64,000 nt of DNA from Flavobacterium marginilacus (GCF_026870155.1 NZ_CP113975.1:620001-684000); one strand, 5' to 3'. Numbered from the stretch's first letter, positions 1 through 8,935 are shown. Notes: generated by a model not told the origin, from the sequence alone. Numbers and translations: made by a program.

Positions 1-1
1 A

Positions 2-1426
2 CCGGCTCTTGTAAGTGATAATATGGTTTTGCAGCAAAATGCAAAAGTAAATTTGTGGGGCTGGGCTGGGCCAAATGAAAACATTCAAATTCAATTAGGA
101 TGGCAGAAAGAATTAGTTGAAACAAAAGCAGATGCCAAAGGAAATTGGAAAACTGAAGTTTCAACTCCAAAAGCAGACGAAAAAAAATATACTATAACAC
201 TGCAGGCTTCCAATAAAATTGTTCTTAATAATGTTTTACTGGGCGAAGTCTGGATTTGTTCAGGACAGTCCAATATGTTCTTTCCTGTTGGGAAACAAGA
301 AGGCACCTGGAAAACAGGAGTAAAAAATTATGAAGAAGAAGTCAAAAATGCTAATTTCCCATTAATCCGATTGTTTACCGTAGCAACTATAGCTTCAGAG
401 AAACCATTAGATGATGTAAAAGGGAGTTGGAAAGAATGTTCTCCAGAAAGCATCAATGATTTTTCGGCAGTTGCCTACTTCTTTGGTCGTGATTTGTTTC
501 AAAATATTAAAACGCCAATTGGATTGATCTCAACTTCATGGGGAGGTACCAAAGCAGAAGCCTGGACATCGGCAAAAGTTTTAGAAGAGAACAAAGACTT
601 AGTTCCAATTCTGATAGAAAATGCTCAAAAAGAGAAGCAGTATTATACCGATTTAGAAACTTATTATACTAATTTGAAAAATGGGACTGCAACGGCAGAA
701 CTCAAAAAACCAAAGAAAACAGATGAGAATAAATATCCTTATGTTTTGTATAATGGGATGTTGCATCCCGTAATTAATTATACGATGAAAGGAGTTATCT
801 GGTATCAAGGAGAAAGTAATGCCGAAAAAGCATTGCTGTATCAAACCTTGTTCCCTGCAATGGTGCAAAACTGGAGAGACGACTGGAAACAAGGTGATTT
901 TCCATTTTATTATGTTCAGATAGCACCTCACAAAGGTCAAAATGCCTATATTCGTGAAGCACAGCTTCTTTCTTTGAATAAAATTAAAAACAGCGGCATG
1001 GCGGTTACCACAGATGTTGGAAATGAAACTAATATTCATCCAATCGATAAGCAGACTGTTGGATATAGATTATCATTGATTGCTCGTTCAAGAACATACA
1101 ATGAAAGTAAGTTGGTCTACTCAGGGCCTATTTACAATCACATGAAAGCAGATAAAAAGCAAATACAATTGTTTTTTGATTATGCAGAATCTGGTCTTCT
1201 TCAAAAAGGAGAAACATTAAAAGAGTTTGAAATTGCTGGCGAAGACAAGGTATTTTATCCAGCTGAAGCTAAAATTAAAGGGAAAACCGTAATTGTTTCT
1301 TCTGATAAAGTAAAAAATCCAATTGCTGTTCGTTTTGCTTGGAAGCCAGTTCCTGATCCAAATTTATTCAATACCGAAAATTTGCCAGCTTCACCATTTA
1401 GAACAGACAATTGGGGAAATCAATAG
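2..1426 (+). CDS. Sialate O-acetylesterase-like SGNH esterase (5' end outside window)
   Basis: The reading frame is open back to the window edge: residues before the first in-window ATG (position 23) read PALVSDNMVLQQN, the usual start of the mature part of this family, so the real start lies upstream. The block GEVWICSGQSNM carries the catalytic Ser of the sialate O-acetylesterase (SASA/DUF303) family, and GVIWYQGESNA is its second hallmark. The late His of the triad should lie near NIHPIDKQTVGYRL. Family members remove O-acetyl groups from sugars. In a pectin locus the likely substrate is acetylated pectin rather than sialic acid (inference). The next gene begins 15 bp downstream, so the two are probably cotranscribed. 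Confidence 0.85.
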   Translation, partial: PALVSDNMVLQQNAKVNLWGWAGPNENIQIQLGWQKELVETKADAKGNWKTEVSTPKADEKKYTITLQASNKIVLNNVLLGEVWICSGQSNMFFPVGKQEGTWKTGVKNYEEEVKNANFPLIRLFTVATIASEKPLDDVKGSWKECSPESINDFSAVAYFFGRDLFQNIKTPIGLISTSWGGTKAEAWTSAKVLEENKDLVPILIENAQKEKQYYTDLETYYTNLKNGTATAELKKPKKTDENKYPYVLYNGMLHPVINYTMKGVIWYQGESNAEKALLYQTLFPAMVQNWRDDWKQGDFPFYYVQIAPHKGQNAYIREAQLLSLNKIKNSGMAVTTDVGNETNIHPIDKQTVGYRLSLIARSRTYNESKLVYSGPIYNHMKADKKQIQLFFDYAESGLLQKGETLKEFEIAGEDKVFYPAEAKIKGKTVIVSSDKVKNPIAVRFAWKPVPDPNLFNTENLPASPFRTDNWGNQ

Positions 1427-1441
1427 AAACGAAAAACAGTT

Positions 1442-2455
1442 ATGATTGCATTAAATAAAAGGTTTTTGTTGATGTTATTTCTGTTTTTTCAAATTTTTAG
1501 TTTCTCTGCAGAAGCACAAAAATCTGAGAATTTAGCCAGTAAACCATTGTTTCGAGATCCTGTTTTTGATGGAACCGCAGATCCAGTTATTATTTGGAAC
1601 AAAAAACAGAAAAAATGGTTCATGTTTTATACCAATCGCAGGGCTAATGATTCAACAGCCAAAGGTATTAGCTGGGTTCACGGAACTCGAATTGGAATCG
1701 CCGAATCAACAAATGGAGTGAATTGGGTTTATAAAGACACTTGTAAAATTGGTTATAAATTGCCAGGAATTACGCATTGGGCACCAGATGTTATTGAAAA
1801 TAAAGGCTTGTATCATATGTATCTAACGATTGTTCCAGGGATTTTTGAAGACTGGTACCATCCGCGTTTTATTATTCATCTGACGAGTAAAAATTTAATA
1901 GACTGGAAATTTGAATCAAAATTAAAATTAGCGTCAGAGCGGTGTATCGATGCTTCTGTTTTTAGATTGCCCAATGGAACTTGGCGCATGTATTACAATA
2001 ATGAAAATGACGGAAAATCTATTTATTATGCAGACAGTCCTGATTTATATAATTGGACAGATGCTGGTAAAAAAGTTGTAAATGAGCGTGGCGAAGGACC
2101 AAAAGTTTTTCAGTGGAAAGGCAAAAATTGGATGATTTGTGATACTTGGCGTGGACTAAGTGTATATTCGTCAGAAGATTTTATTAATTGGAAACGTCAG
2201 CCAAAAAATATTCTGGAAATTCCAGGTAAAGGAATCGATGATCAGGTTATTGGAGGACATGCAGATGTAGTAGTAAATAATGGTAAAGCGTATATTTTTT
2301 ATTTTACACATCCAGGAAGAACTCCCGAAAACAAAGGAATAGATAATTACCAGACTAGAAGAAGTTCGATTCAAGCAGCCGAATTAGAATTAGAGAATAA
2401 CGAAATTGTTTGTCACAGGGATAATCCTGTTTATATAAATTTAAAACAGCCATAA
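1442..2455 (+). CDS. Secreted GH43/GH117-like five-bladed beta-propeller glycosidase
   Basis: 337 residues with a signal peptide (about 1-25, ending SAEAQ). The motif DPVFDGTADPVIIWN near residue 40 has the blade-1 Asp typical of GH43/GH32-type propellers. Later blades show THWAPDVIENKGLYHMYLT, then CIDASVFRLPNGTWRMYY, then a late GGHADVV motif. The family cleaves arabinosides, xylosides or galactosides depending on subfamily, and I cannot assign one. It sits 15 bp after the esterase and 2 bp before rhamnose mutarotase, suggesting one operon. The role is probably removal of a side-chain sugar from a pectic oligosaccharide. Family is moderately sure, substrate unknown. Confidence 0.7.
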   Translation: MIALNKRFLLMLFLFFQIFSFSAEAQKSENLASKPLFRDPVFDGTADPVIIWNKKQKKWFMFYTNRRANDSTAKGISWVHGTRIGIAESTNGVNWVYKDTCKIGYKLPGITHWAPDVIENKGLYHMYLTIVPGIFEDWYHPRFIIHLTSKNLIDWKFESKLKLASERCIDASVFRLPNGTWRMYYNNENDGKSIYYADSPDLYNWTDAGKKVVNERGEGPKVFQWKGKNWMICDTWRGLSVYSSEDFINWKRQPKNILEIPGKGIDDQVIGGHADVVVNNGKAYIFYFTHPGRTPENKGIDNYQTRRSSIQAAELELENNEIVCHRDNPVYINLKQP

Positions 2456-2457
2456 AA

Positions 2458-2781
2458 ATGAAAAACACCTATAGAAATGCTTTCAAAATGAAATTGAAAA
2501 AAGGTTTTGAAGCAGAATATAAAAAAAGACATGACGAAATCTGGCCAGAATTAGCATCCCTGCTGTCTGAATCAGGAATTCAGGATTATAGTATTTTTTT
2601 GGATGAAGAAACACTTATTCTTTTTGCAGTTCAAAAATTAAGTCCAGATTTTGATACAGCATTTTTGCCAAATCATCCAATTGTGAAAAAATGGTGGGCA
2701 TACATGGGGGATATTATGGAGACTAATCCTGACAATTCACCGCTTTCGGCTTCGTTAAAGGAAGTTTTTCATCTGGATTAA
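2458..2781 (+). CDS. rhaM: L-rhamnose mutarotase
   Basis: 107 residues, the usual length of RhaM/RhaU. The N-terminal NAFKMKLKKGFEAEYKKRHDEIWPELASLL pattern, with its catalytic-region His, and the C-terminal KKWWAYMGDIMETNPDNSP are characteristic. The enzyme interconverts alpha and beta anomers of L-rhamnose in the cytoplasm, feeding rhamnose isomerase. It is separated from the other rhamnose genes (43246-49242) by 40 kb of degradation genes and rides at the end of a glycosidase operon with a 2-bp spacing. No signal peptide, in contrast to the two genes before it. Confidence 0.92.
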   Translation: MKNTYRNAFKMKLKKGFEAEYKKRHDEIWPELASLLSESGIQDYSIFLDEETLILFAVQKLSPDFDTAFLPNHPIVKKWWAYMGDIMETNPDNSPLSASLKEVFHLD

Positions 2782-2809
2782 TTTATTGATTAAACGGAAC
2801 AAGTTAGTT

Positions 2810-2856
2810 AGCAGTATACAACAGGATACTCTTACCCGCTTTAATAGATATATTTG
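2810..2856 (+). promoter_or_regulatory. Activated promoter: tandem CAGGAT-type repeat plus TAnnTTTG box
   Basis: CAGTATAC (2812-2819) and CAGGATAC (2822-2829) are direct repeats with a 10-bp period. A perfect Bacteroidota -7 box, TATATTTG (2849-2856), begins 29 bp after position 2820. The same layout precedes susC and other genes of the locus. Transcription would start near 2863, far upstream of the next gene at 3341. Confidence 0.7.
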
Positions 2857-2977
2857 AATCTATGTTGTTTTAATGACTCTTTACAGTTGTTTTGGTTTAG
2901 TTAGTGGTTTTAAATTTTTTTAAAAAGAAAGTTAATTCTATAAGTGGAGTTTTTACAAAACATTCTTTTTAAACGCT

Positions 2978-3161
2978 CACGGCATTCGCTTTTAAAAGTT
3001 TCTGACACGAATTACACTAATTTGCACGAATTAAGATTGCTATTTAATTACACAAAATATTCGAAACTGTAAAAAGTTGTAAAATTTGATTTCAATTTTG
3101 ATAAGAATTAGTGTTAATTGGTGAAATTCGTGTTTATCTTTTTTTAAATGCGAATGCCGTG
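2978..3161 (+). repeat. MITE-like element, copy 1 (184 bp, terminal inverted repeats)
   Basis: The ends are inverted: CACGGCATTCGC (2978-2989) against GCGAATGCCGTG (3150-3161), with further inward complementarity so that much of the element can fold back. It has no coding capacity. It is flanked by the 9-bp direct repeat TTAAACGCT (2969-2977 and 3162-3170), which looks like a target-site duplication. A second copy at 53628-53808 differs by one substitution and a 3-bp deletion. Confidence 0.85.
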
Positions 3162-3163
3162 TT

Positions 3164-3199
3164 AAACGCTATAATCTTTTTGGTTTAGCGTTTTTTTTT
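3164..3199 (+). terminator. Rho-independent terminator
   Basis: AAACGCT (3164-3170) pairs with AGCGTTT (3187-3193) around a 16-nt loop, followed by a run of T to 3199. The left arm is part of the 9-bp sequence duplicated by the MITE, so the element landed at the edge of this stem. It lies between the promoter at 2810-2856 and the gene at 3341. Confidence 0.65.
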
Positions 3200-3340
3200 G
3201 TAAATTAATTTAGAGCAGATTAAAGAATTATACTGAAGGCTTTCAGTAGGTTTTTGCTGTGTGAAATTGATAGTCAGGTTTGTAAAAAAAATATTTTGGA
3301 ACAGCAGTTCTGATGTTTTTTAATAGAAAAAGTAAATAAA

Positions 3341-4630
3341 ATGAAAAAAAGTATTCAATTTGGTTTAACAATTACAGCCGCAGTACTTGCATTGAACAGC
3401 TGTAAAGCTCAAAAAAGTGAAGGTGCTTCAAAAATTGTTCTGAAGAATACATCGGATATTGCTCTGCCTCAAAAGGCAGTTGAAATTAAAAGAAGCCTTC
3501 TTCCTGTTGTGAAAAATACAGCTGGTTATCCAATTCTGCTGCAGCAAAAGGATACTATTCCCGCACAGTTAAATGATCTAGATGGAGACGGGAAATGGGA
3601 TGAGATATTTCTGGTTGCTGATTTTGCCGCCAAAGAGAAAAAAGAATTAGTGCTAAAATGGTCTGTAACTGATCCAAAATTTACAATAAGAACAAGCGTT
3701 CGTTTTGGAAAAAGAGCTGGAAAAGAGGAGCCGGTAAAACCAGCAGTCGAAGAAATAATGCCAGCCAATGAAGTGCACACTGCATTAGGTTATCAGCGTT
3801 ATCAGACAGATGGTCCGTCCTGGGAAAATGATAAAGTAGGATTCAGGCATTACTTAGACGGAAGAAATGCTAAAGATGTTTTTGGAAAAAAAATTCCAGC
3901 CATTACTCCAGAAAACGTAGGTATCAACAGCAAAGGTGCAGTAGAAGATAATTACCACCAAATGTACGATTGGGGAAGAGATATTTTTCCAGTTGGAAAC
4001 TCAGCAGGTTTAGGAGGTTATGCTTTATTGGTGAATAATGAAATAAAAAGATTGGGAATTACTGCAAAAGAGCCTTTAAATACTATTGAAACAACAACGT
4101 TTAAAATTGTAAGTGAAGGACCGGAGAATTCGGTTTTAAGTTATAATTATCATAATTGGGATATTAACGGGAAAAAGTATCAGGTACAGGAGACAACTTC
4201 AATCTGGCCGGGAATGTACGGATATAAAAATACAGTAAAGGTAAACGGGCTTCAGGGAAATGAAGTGTTTCTGGCAGCTCTTTCCAATATTAATAACATG
4301 AATCCTTTAAAAGAAATTGAGTCGGGGGATTTTGTCTGTTTAATACAGCATGGGCATTTAACTTACGAAAAGCAATGGATATTAGGAACAGCAATTATAG
4401 TTCCAAAAAAGTTATATAAGGGCTATATTGAAGCTCCTAAAACAGGACAGCTAACTGATTCTTATCTGGCTAAATTAACGGTTAAAAATAATGAGCCTGT
4501 AAGTTATTATGCAGTAGCGGGCTGGGAGTTAAGTGCTGATCCAAATTTTAAAGACGCAGCTTATTTTGCCAAATATGTTACTGCTCTGGCTGAACAGCTT
4601 TCAGCCAAAATCGGTATTGAAATAAAATAA
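3341..4630 (+). CDS. DUF4861 family lipoprotein
   Basis: 429 residues with a lipoprotein signal (LALNSC, Cys about residue 21). The sequence resembles the DUF4861 family: an early LNDLDGDGKWDEIFLVADF segment, then YHQMYDWGRDIFPVGNSAGLGGYALL, then a long beta-rich C-terminal half. Such proteins recur in Bacteroidota pectin and ulvan loci, but I know of no firmly established reaction. It is the first gene before GH105 (35 bp), PL22-like and GH28 genes, all on the same strand. Probably an outer-membrane or periplasmic enzyme acting on rhamnogalacturonan oligosaccharides (inference only). Length and lipobox look complete. Confidence 0.7.
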   Translation: MKKSIQFGLTITAAVLALNSCKAQKSEGASKIVLKNTSDIALPQKAVEIKRSLLPVVKNTAGYPILLQQKDTIPAQLNDLDGDGKWDEIFLVADFAAKEKKELVLKWSVTDPKFTIRTSVRFGKRAGKEEPVKPAVEEIMPANEVHTALGYQRYQTDGPSWENDKVGFRHYLDGRNAKDVFGKKIPAITPENVGINSKGAVEDNYHQMYDWGRDIFPVGNSAGLGGYALLVNNEIKRLGITAKEPLNTIETTTFKIVSEGPENSVLSYNYHNWDINGKKYQVQETTSIWPGMYGYKNTVKVNGLQGNEVFLAALSNINNMNPLKEIESGDFVCLIQHGHLTYEKQWILGTAIIVPKKLYKGYIEAPKTGQLTDSYLAKLTVKNNEPVSYYAVAGWELSADPNFKDAAYFAKYVTALAEQLSAKIGIEIK

Positions 4631-4665
4631 TGGACTAATCAAAAAAATAATTTAATCTAAGAATT

Positions 4666-5997
4666 ATGAAAAAACCAAACCAGATTCTCGTTTTATTTTT
4701 TTTGGGAGCATTTGCAATTGCACAATCTCAGACAAATGACGCTACTGCTCCACTGCATCTGCTTCAGCCAGTATATCCAACTCCGTATGTTATCCCTCAA
4801 AAAGAAAACGTAAAAGCAGTTTTAGATAAAGTCTATAATTTTTTAGAGGCAAATACCGCTTCAAGAGCTGTAAATAAAAAGGATAATTCAGAAGTAACCA
4901 ATTTTAAGAAAATTGACGGCAACATTGCTTTTGATAAAGGAGCATTTAGACTTACTAGTTACGAATGGGGAGTAACCTATGCAGGTATGCTCTTGACAGC
5001 ACAAGTGACTTCTGATAAAAATTACGAAGATTATGTAAACAAAAGACTGAAGCTCATTGCTGATCTTTATGCCAATACTGATGAAAAAAACATCGAAGGT
5101 TCTCCAATACATTCGGTAATTAAGCCACATGCTTTGGATGATGCCGGAGCGTTATGTGCTGCTTTTATCAAAGCAAAAAAAATGGGTTTAGCATCAAATA
5201 TAGACCCAGTAATAAATAATTTAATTACGTTCATAAGCCAAAAACAGCAGCGTCTGAGTGATGGAACTTTGGCGCGAAACAGACCGCAGATGAACACGCT
5301 GTGGCTTGATGATATGTTTATGAGTGTTCCTGCATTGGCACAAATGGGCGGTTATACAGGTGATGTAAAATATTTTGATGATGCTGTAAAACAAGTAACG
5401 CAGTTTTCACAAAGAATGTTTAATACCGAAAAAGGTCTTTATATGCACGGCTGGGTAGAATCTATGCAGGTGCATCCTCAGTTTCATTGGGCTAGAGCCA
5501 ATGGCTGGGCGGTTATGACTATGGTGGAATTATTAGAAACATTGCCAAAAAATCATCCGGGATATCCAAAAGTTTTGGCACAATTACAGGCTCATATTGC
5601 AGGACTGCAAAAATATCAGGATGGAACCGGTTTTTGGCATCAGCTGATTGACAGAAACGACACTTATCTTGAAACTTCTGCGACAGCAATATACGCTTAT
5701 TCAATTGCAAGGGCTATAAATAGAGGATATGTGGATAAAATGACGTATGCTCCAACAGTTTTATTGGCTTGGAATGCAGTAGCATCAAAAGTAAATGACA
5801 AAGGTCAGGTTGAAGGAACCTGTGTTGGTACAGGTATGGGATTTGATCCTGCGTTTTACTATTACCGTCCTATAAACACATTTGCAGCTCATGGTTATGG
5901 TCCTGTTTTATTGGCTGGTGCCGAAGTGATCACGCTGTTAAATAACAGTCAGTTTGAGATCAATGACAGTTCTATACAATTAAAAAATAAAGGATAA
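4666..5997 (+). CDS. GH105 unsaturated rhamnogalacturonyl hydrolase
   Basis: 443 residues with a signal peptide (about 1-21). It has the (alpha/alpha)6-barrel signature of GH105: YEWGVTYAGMLL, HALDDAGALCAAFIKA, NTLWLDDMFMSVPALAQMG with the likely catalytic Asp, and FHWARANGWAVMTMVELLE. The enzyme removes the 4,5-unsaturated galacturonyl residue left at the non-reducing end of oligosaccharides by rhamnogalacturonan lyases such as the PL11 encoded at 33187. Here the Asp and WARANGW motifs are intact. The neighbours are DUF4861 upstream and a PL22-like lyase downstream. The signal peptide predicts a periplasmic site. Confidence 0.9.
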   Translation: MKKPNQILVLFFLGAFAIAQSQTNDATAPLHLLQPVYPTPYVIPQKENVKAVLDKVYNFLEANTASRAVNKKDNSEVTNFKKIDGNIAFDKGAFRLTSYEWGVTYAGMLLTAQVTSDKNYEDYVNKRLKLIADLYANTDEKNIEGSPIHSVIKPHALDDAGALCAAFIKAKKMGLASNIDPVINNLITFISQKQQRLSDGTLARNRPQMNTLWLDDMFMSVPALAQMGGYTGDVKYFDDAVKQVTQFSQRMFNTEKGLYMHGWVESMQVHPQFHWARANGWAVMTMVELLETLPKNHPGYPKVLAQLQAHIAGLQKYQDGTGFWHQLIDRNDTYLETSATAIYAYSIARAINRGYVDKMTYAPTVLLAWNAVASKVNDKGQVEGTCVGTGMGFDPAFYYYRPINTFAAHGYGPVLLAGAEVITLLNNSQFEINDSSIQLKNKG

Positions 5998-6069
5998 CAA
6001 GTAACAATTACGAATTATTTTGATAATAAATGGTTTTTGCCAAAGGAGAATAAAATATTCCAATCTTAG

Positions 6070-6101
6070 CTCCCTCTCCTTTGGAGAGGGCTGGGGTGAG
6101 G
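6070..6101. repeat. REP-like palindromic repeat, copy 1
   Basis: A perfect palindrome CCCTCTCC-TTT-GGAGAGGG followed by CTGGGGTGAGG. The same 32-bp unit with two differences occurs at 63749-63780. It lies in the 174-bp gap between GH105 and the PL22-like gene. It can form a stable hairpin, so a role in transcript processing or partial termination is possible. Confidence 0.75.
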
Positions 6102-6171
6102 AAAATATAACAGACTATTTTATACTTGGTTATTACATTAAAAAGGTATCATTAAATTATTTTAATTACTT

Positions 6172-7521
6172 ATGAAGCAAAAATCAGCATGTTTATTGTT
6201 TTATATTTTCTGTACAGTTACTGCTTTTGGTCAGATTGGAAAGCGTTTCCCATCTGAAAAAAAGATTGTCAAAGACCCAGTAACGGGCTATGAAATCATT
6301 TTTTTGACTAGCAAACCAAACGGAGATTCTAAAATTTATCCAACGCATCCGCAATGGACTTCGGATGGCAATTGGGTATTATTCCGTTCGCATCGTGTTG
6401 AGGGAGAGATTATGGCTGTTAATGAAAAATCGGGTGACATAGTTCAGGTTACCGAAGGCGGTTATTCAGGAACGTTCTGTATCGCCCAAAAATCGATGAA
6501 AGTGTATTTTATGCGTGATGCTGGCGAAAAAGCCATGCAAATCATGGAAGTAGATTTGGATAAAGTTTTTAAAGACAGTAAATCTGGAAAAATGCAGGCT
6601 GTGTCTGCTTACGAACGCATTTGTGGAAAAGCTCCATCCGAAATGGAAGCCTCAGGCGATATGGCTTTGGATGCTAATGAAGATAAAGTATATTTTAGAG
6701 TAGGTAAAAAAGAAGCCTTAAAATATTTGGATAAGAACACAGTTCTTGAAAAGAATTTTGGACCTCGAAATATGGGCGCTGGACCAGGAGGGATTTCAAG
6801 TATGAATTTGAAAACGGGTGAGTTTAAACATGTAATTTCTGTTGGTTTTCAAATTGGTCATATTCAATCTAACACGTGGAATCCCAACGAAATTATTTTT
6901 TGCTGGGAAACAGGAGGCAAGTCACCACAACGAACTTGGACTGTGATGGGCGATGGTTCGGGCTTACGGCCATTATATCCCGAAGCTCCTTACGAATGGG
7001 TTACTCACGAAGCAGTAATTGGAAAAGATGAAGTTGCAATGGCGATAATGGGACATAGAAAAATTGACATTCAAAAAGAAACTCCTGCTGAGGTTACTGA
7101 TAGTAAAGAAGTTAAAAATCCCGAAAATCCTGGACAGGAAAGTAATTGGGGGGCTACAGGAACTCGTGAAAAACCGACAGGATTGGCAATTGTTAATCTT
7201 AGAACAAGGGAAATGATTATTGCTGGTCAAACAAAATCAGGCAGTGGTTTTTGGCATGTTCACGGTTCATCTGATGGCAGATGGGCTGCAGGAGATGATT
7301 TTTCAAGAAGTCTGTATTTAATAGATAGAAAAACAAGCGAGGTAGTAATGCTTACAACGGGTCATAAAGAAACGGCAAAAGATCACATTCATCCCACATT
7401 TAACAGAGAAGGAACCAAAATACAATTTGAATCGGCAATGTTATCTGAGGATAATAAAACGATGAATATCTGTATTATAAATGTACCGGAATCGTGGTTG
7501 AACAGAAAATATAAAAACTAA
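6172..7521 (+). CDS. PL22-family oligogalacturonate lyase-like protein
   Basis: 449 residues with a signal peptide (about 1-20). The repeated propeller motifs match oligogalacturonate lyase: HPQWTSDGNWVLFRSHR, then QIGHIQSNTWNPNEIIF, WHVHGSSDGRWAAGDD and DHIHPTFNREGTKIQF. In characterised PL22 enzymes, His and Gln residues in such motifs bind the metal. Those enzymes cleave short galacturonates to unsaturated monosaccharide. It is somewhat longer than classical cytoplasmic Ogl (about 390 residues) and exported, so it may act on rhamnogalacturonan oligomers instead. It follows the GH105 gene at 174 bp and precedes a GH28 by 15 bp. Confidence 0.75.
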   Translation: MKQKSACLLFYIFCTVTAFGQIGKRFPSEKKIVKDPVTGYEIIFLTSKPNGDSKIYPTHPQWTSDGNWVLFRSHRVEGEIMAVNEKSGDIVQVTEGGYSGTFCIAQKSMKVYFMRDAGEKAMQIMEVDLDKVFKDSKSGKMQAVSAYERICGKAPSEMEASGDMALDANEDKVYFRVGKKEALKYLDKNTVLEKNFGPRNMGAGPGGISSMNLKTGEFKHVISVGFQIGHIQSNTWNPNEIIFCWETGGKSPQRTWTVMGDGSGLRPLYPEAPYEWVTHEAVIGKDEVAMAIMGHRKIDIQKETPAEVTDSKEVKNPENPGQESNWGATGTREKPTGLAIVNLRTREMIIAGQTKSGSGFWHVHGSSDGRWAAGDDFSRSLYLIDRKTSEVVMLTTGHKETAKDHIHPTFNREGTKIQFESAMLSEDNKTMNICIINVPESWLNRKYKN

Positions 7522-7536
7522 ATTAAATTGATTATA

Positions 7537-8865
7537 ATGAAGAAAGGTATCGTATTAATTATCTTGTTTATCGGATTATCTCAGATTTCGATAGCTCAAA
7601 AAAAAGCCAAAAATGTTTTTCCTGACGGAACAAAAATTCCCGCTTGGTTTAATGATGCATCCAAAATTAAATTAGAAAAATTAGGGAAACAGTATGTTAT
7701 CACCGATTATGACGTAAAAATAGACAGCACTGTAGTCCAAACTGTGGCCATTCAAAAAATAATTGATAAAGCTTCTGAAAATGGCGGAGGTGTGATTGTA
7801 ATTCCAAAGGGAGTGTTCTTGAGCGGAGCCTTGTTTTTTAAGCCAAAAACACATTTGCATGTTTCTGAAGGCGGCGTTTTGAAAGGTTCTGATGATATTT
7901 CTAATTATCCAATTATGCCTTCGCGTATGGAAGGGCAGAATCTGGATTATTTTCCAGCGCTTGTTAACGCTTACAATTTGGATGGATTTACCATTTCTGG
8001 AAAAGGAACGATAAACGGTAATGGTTATAAGTATTATGAGGCTTTTTGGGCAAGACGTAAAGAAAATCCAAAATGTACCAATTTGGAAGTTTCAAGACCA
8101 CGATTGGTTTTTGTCTGGAATTCAAAAAATGTGCAGTTTCAAGATGTGAAGCTGATTAATTCAGGTTTCTGGACAAATCATTTTTATAAATGTTCGAATG
8201 TAAAACTGATTGATCTGTATATTTTTTCGCCACATTTAGAAATCAAAGCACCAAGTACTGATGCTATTGATATTGATGTATGTTCTAATTTTTTGGTAAA
8301 AGGCTGTTATATGTCGGTTAACGATGATGCTATTGCCTTAAAAGGAGGAAAAGGACCATGGGCAGATACCGAAGAAGGAAATGGAGAAAATACGAACATT
8401 ATTATTGAAGATTGTACGTATGGATTTTCACATTCGGCATTAACAAATGGAAGTGAATCTATCCATAACAAAAATGTGATTATGCGTAATTGTTCAGTTA
8501 CAGATGTATCGCGTTTATTATGGCTGAAAATGAGGCCAGATACGCCTCAAAAATACGAATACATTTTGGTAGAAAACATTAAAGGCACTGCCGTAAAAGG
8601 ATTAGTAGTGTACCAATGGAATCAGTTTTTTGATATGAAAGGACGCAAAGATACACCCGCTTCGTATGGAGATCATGTAACGCTGCGTAATATTAATTTA
8701 AAATGTGATAAGTTTTACGAAGTGCAGAAAGACCCGAATATATTTTTGACAAACTTTGCTTTTGAGAATCTTAACATTGAATCAAAAAATGGTGAAATTG
8801 ACAAAACTGCCATCAAGAGGGTGACTTTTAAGAATGTGAAAGTTAATGGTAAGCCTGTAAATTAG
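7537..8865 (+). CDS. GH28 family polygalacturonase/rhamnogalacturonase
   Basis: 442 residues from the ATG at 7537; a TTG nine bases earlier is less likely because the ATG starts a normal signal peptide ending SIAQ. The right-handed beta-helix motifs of GH28 are present in order: GTINGNG, STDAIDID, NDDAIALKGG with the Asp pair, HSALTNGSES in the position of the usual GHG block, and LWLKMRPDT in place of RIK. The divergence of the third motif suggests a substrate other than plain homogalacturonan, perhaps a rhamnogalacturonan or side-chain linkage. It is the last gene before a strong terminator. Confidence 0.82.
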   Translation: MKKGIVLIILFIGLSQISIAQKKAKNVFPDGTKIPAWFNDASKIKLEKLGKQYVITDYDVKIDSTVVQTVAIQKIIDKASENGGGVIVIPKGVFLSGALFFKPKTHLHVSEGGVLKGSDDISNYPIMPSRMEGQNLDYFPALVNAYNLDGFTISGKGTINGNGYKYYEAFWARRKENPKCTNLEVSRPRLVFVWNSKNVQFQDVKLINSGFWTNHFYKCSNVKLIDLYIFSPHLEIKAPSTDAIDIDVCSNFLVKGCYMSVNDDAIALKGGKGPWADTEEGNGENTNIIIEDCTYGFSHSALTNGSESIHNKNVIMRNCSVTDVSRLLWLKMRPDTPQKYEYILVENIKGTAVKGLVVYQWNQFFDMKGRKDTPASYGDHVTLRNINLKCDKFYEVQKDPNIFLTNFAFENLNIESKNGEIDKTAIKRVTFKNVKVNGKPVN

Positions 8866-8935
8866 TCATTGCGAATAATTCAAAAAAGCTAAAATTATTT
8901 TTTGTTTATAATTTTGGTTTTTATTCAAATTACTG

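Larger units (their letters stand above)
2863..3199 (+). ncRNA. Candidate small RNA or long 5' leader, interrupted by a MITE
   Basis: A promoter ends at 2856 and a Rho-independent terminator ends at 3199, with no credible ORF between. Without the inserted element (2978-3161) and one copy of its 9-bp target duplication, the transcript would be about 145 nt. It could be a locus-associated small RNA, or an attenuated leader for the DUF4861 operon beginning at 3341. The start is extrapolated from the -7 box. No RNA family is recognised. Confidence 0.4.

Noticed and set aside
3271..3298. TAGTCAGGTT and ATATTTTG as a seventh copy of the locus operator before the DUF4861 gene
   Set aside because: The motif lacks a base, has no second repeat, and the spacing to the box is about 17 rather than 29 bp.
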